From NCBI GenBank assembly GCA_007844125.1, contig CM017563.1, positions 29,064,094 through 29,128,093 on the forward strand: a stretch of 64,000 bases of DNA, read 5' to 3'. The position numbers and the translations under genes are program-made. Source of the DNA: Sinonovacula constricta (taxonomy: Eukaryota > Mollusca > Bivalvia > Cardiida > Solecurtidae). Below are positions 63,431 to 64,000 of this stretch, piece by piece (the first letter of the stretch is position 1; each line of letters starts with the position of its first letter). Under the pieces are notes generated by a model. That model ran no database searches. It saw only the letters and a list, made by a program, of their open reading frames with translations, and had not been told where the DNA came from.

Positions 63431-64000
63431 GCTATTCTATTCAGTCATTTAAAAATCAAATTAATCCAAATTTCCCAACGTGTTCGAGATGGCCAGACCA
63501 AAGTTAGACAGGTAAGACTTTCTTTGGGGAAATGGTGAATATCCCGTTGCACACAATGTTATAAAATCATTAACAAGAATGCATGGATGCAAAGCATTAA
63601 ATTTCGCCGTCTAGCTACTGTTCAACAGTGGTACTTTATGCTTAATAAGAACCCATCCAGACAATAGCAAAACCTGGCTGTTATGAATATGATTTTAATT
63701 GCCGTCAAACTTATAAAGCATTGTCTGACGTGTGTTTGTTTGTTTGTTTGTCTACAAAGTAGTATACAATTCTACCGTCATAAACATGCATAGGTTTATT
63801 TGCATTTTAAATACGCGATTGTATATGTTATCTATAAGAAACTACCACTTGTCTGAATAGAAAAATACTTTTTTATTCTGGTAACTCATCAGATAAAGTA
63901 TGTGTAAAGTCAACGTATGCCTATTCCTCAAAGTCCATCCTGTTTCTAACTACAAATGATAAAGGCTTAAATTTAAACTTCGTGACAAAAACAGCATTCA
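63431..64000. other. no gene seen to the window end
   Basis: A+T-rich DNA with a short (TTTG)n run at about 63,733-63,751. No coding signal. Confidence 0.35.

Overview
The window looks like a non-coding, repeat-rich piece of an animal nuclear genome. It is strongly A+T rich by eye. It has no bacterial operon structure, no long open reading frame outside repeats, many tRNA-derived SINEs, the decayed 3' end of a LINE, non-autonomous DNA transposons, long GT and AT microsatellites, and satellite and minisatellite arrays. The LINE tail and SINE style recall marine or freshwater invertebrates, and I would guess a bivalve mollusc. That assignment is inference from style only. I found no protein gene that I can name, no rRNA, no intact tRNA gene and no CRISPR.

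Layout. Positions 1-848 hold a broken LINE ORF2 C-terminus. About 2.07-4.12 kb is a minisatellite tract whose G-rich strand switches abruptly to a C-rich strand. At 5.0-5.5 kb lies an interspersed repeat with a CAGTTACCGC...GGAACGGTC core, seen again at 19.4-20.0 kb and 54.95-55.3 kb. Two inverted-repeat structures lie at 7.6 and 8.05 kb. A 4.56-kb satellite of about 98 units of 46/47 bp fills 8.42-12.99 kb and has at least three kinds of higher-order repeat. A related pair of hAT-like MITEs sits at 15.5 and 20.7 kb. SINEs or SINE fragments occur at about 2.0, 6.3, 16.6, 19.1, 22.4, 24.8, 28.3, 28.6, 39.6, 44.6, 55.4 and 61.7 kb.

The two most interesting signals are these. (1) A compact heat-shock-type promoter at 30.75-30.88 kb has four contiguous perfect HSE pentamer units, a further pair, two TGACGT half-sites and a TATA box. 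It is followed by a leader of about 250 nt, an ATG and a splice-donor sequence, but no recognisable protein. (2) A diverged, collinear, direct long duplication: sequence at 34.78-40.94 kb is re-encountered in the same order at 60.15-63.43 kb. This fits an old tandem duplication of a unit of about 25 kb with its junction near 60.1 kb.

A few short stretches with splice-like edges (37,756-37,926; 58,851-58,910; 21,232-21,405; 50,793-51,056) could be exons of a gene whose other parts are far away. They are given low confidence because open frames of this length are expected by chance in 64 kb. Most of the window is best read as intergenic or long-intron DNA.
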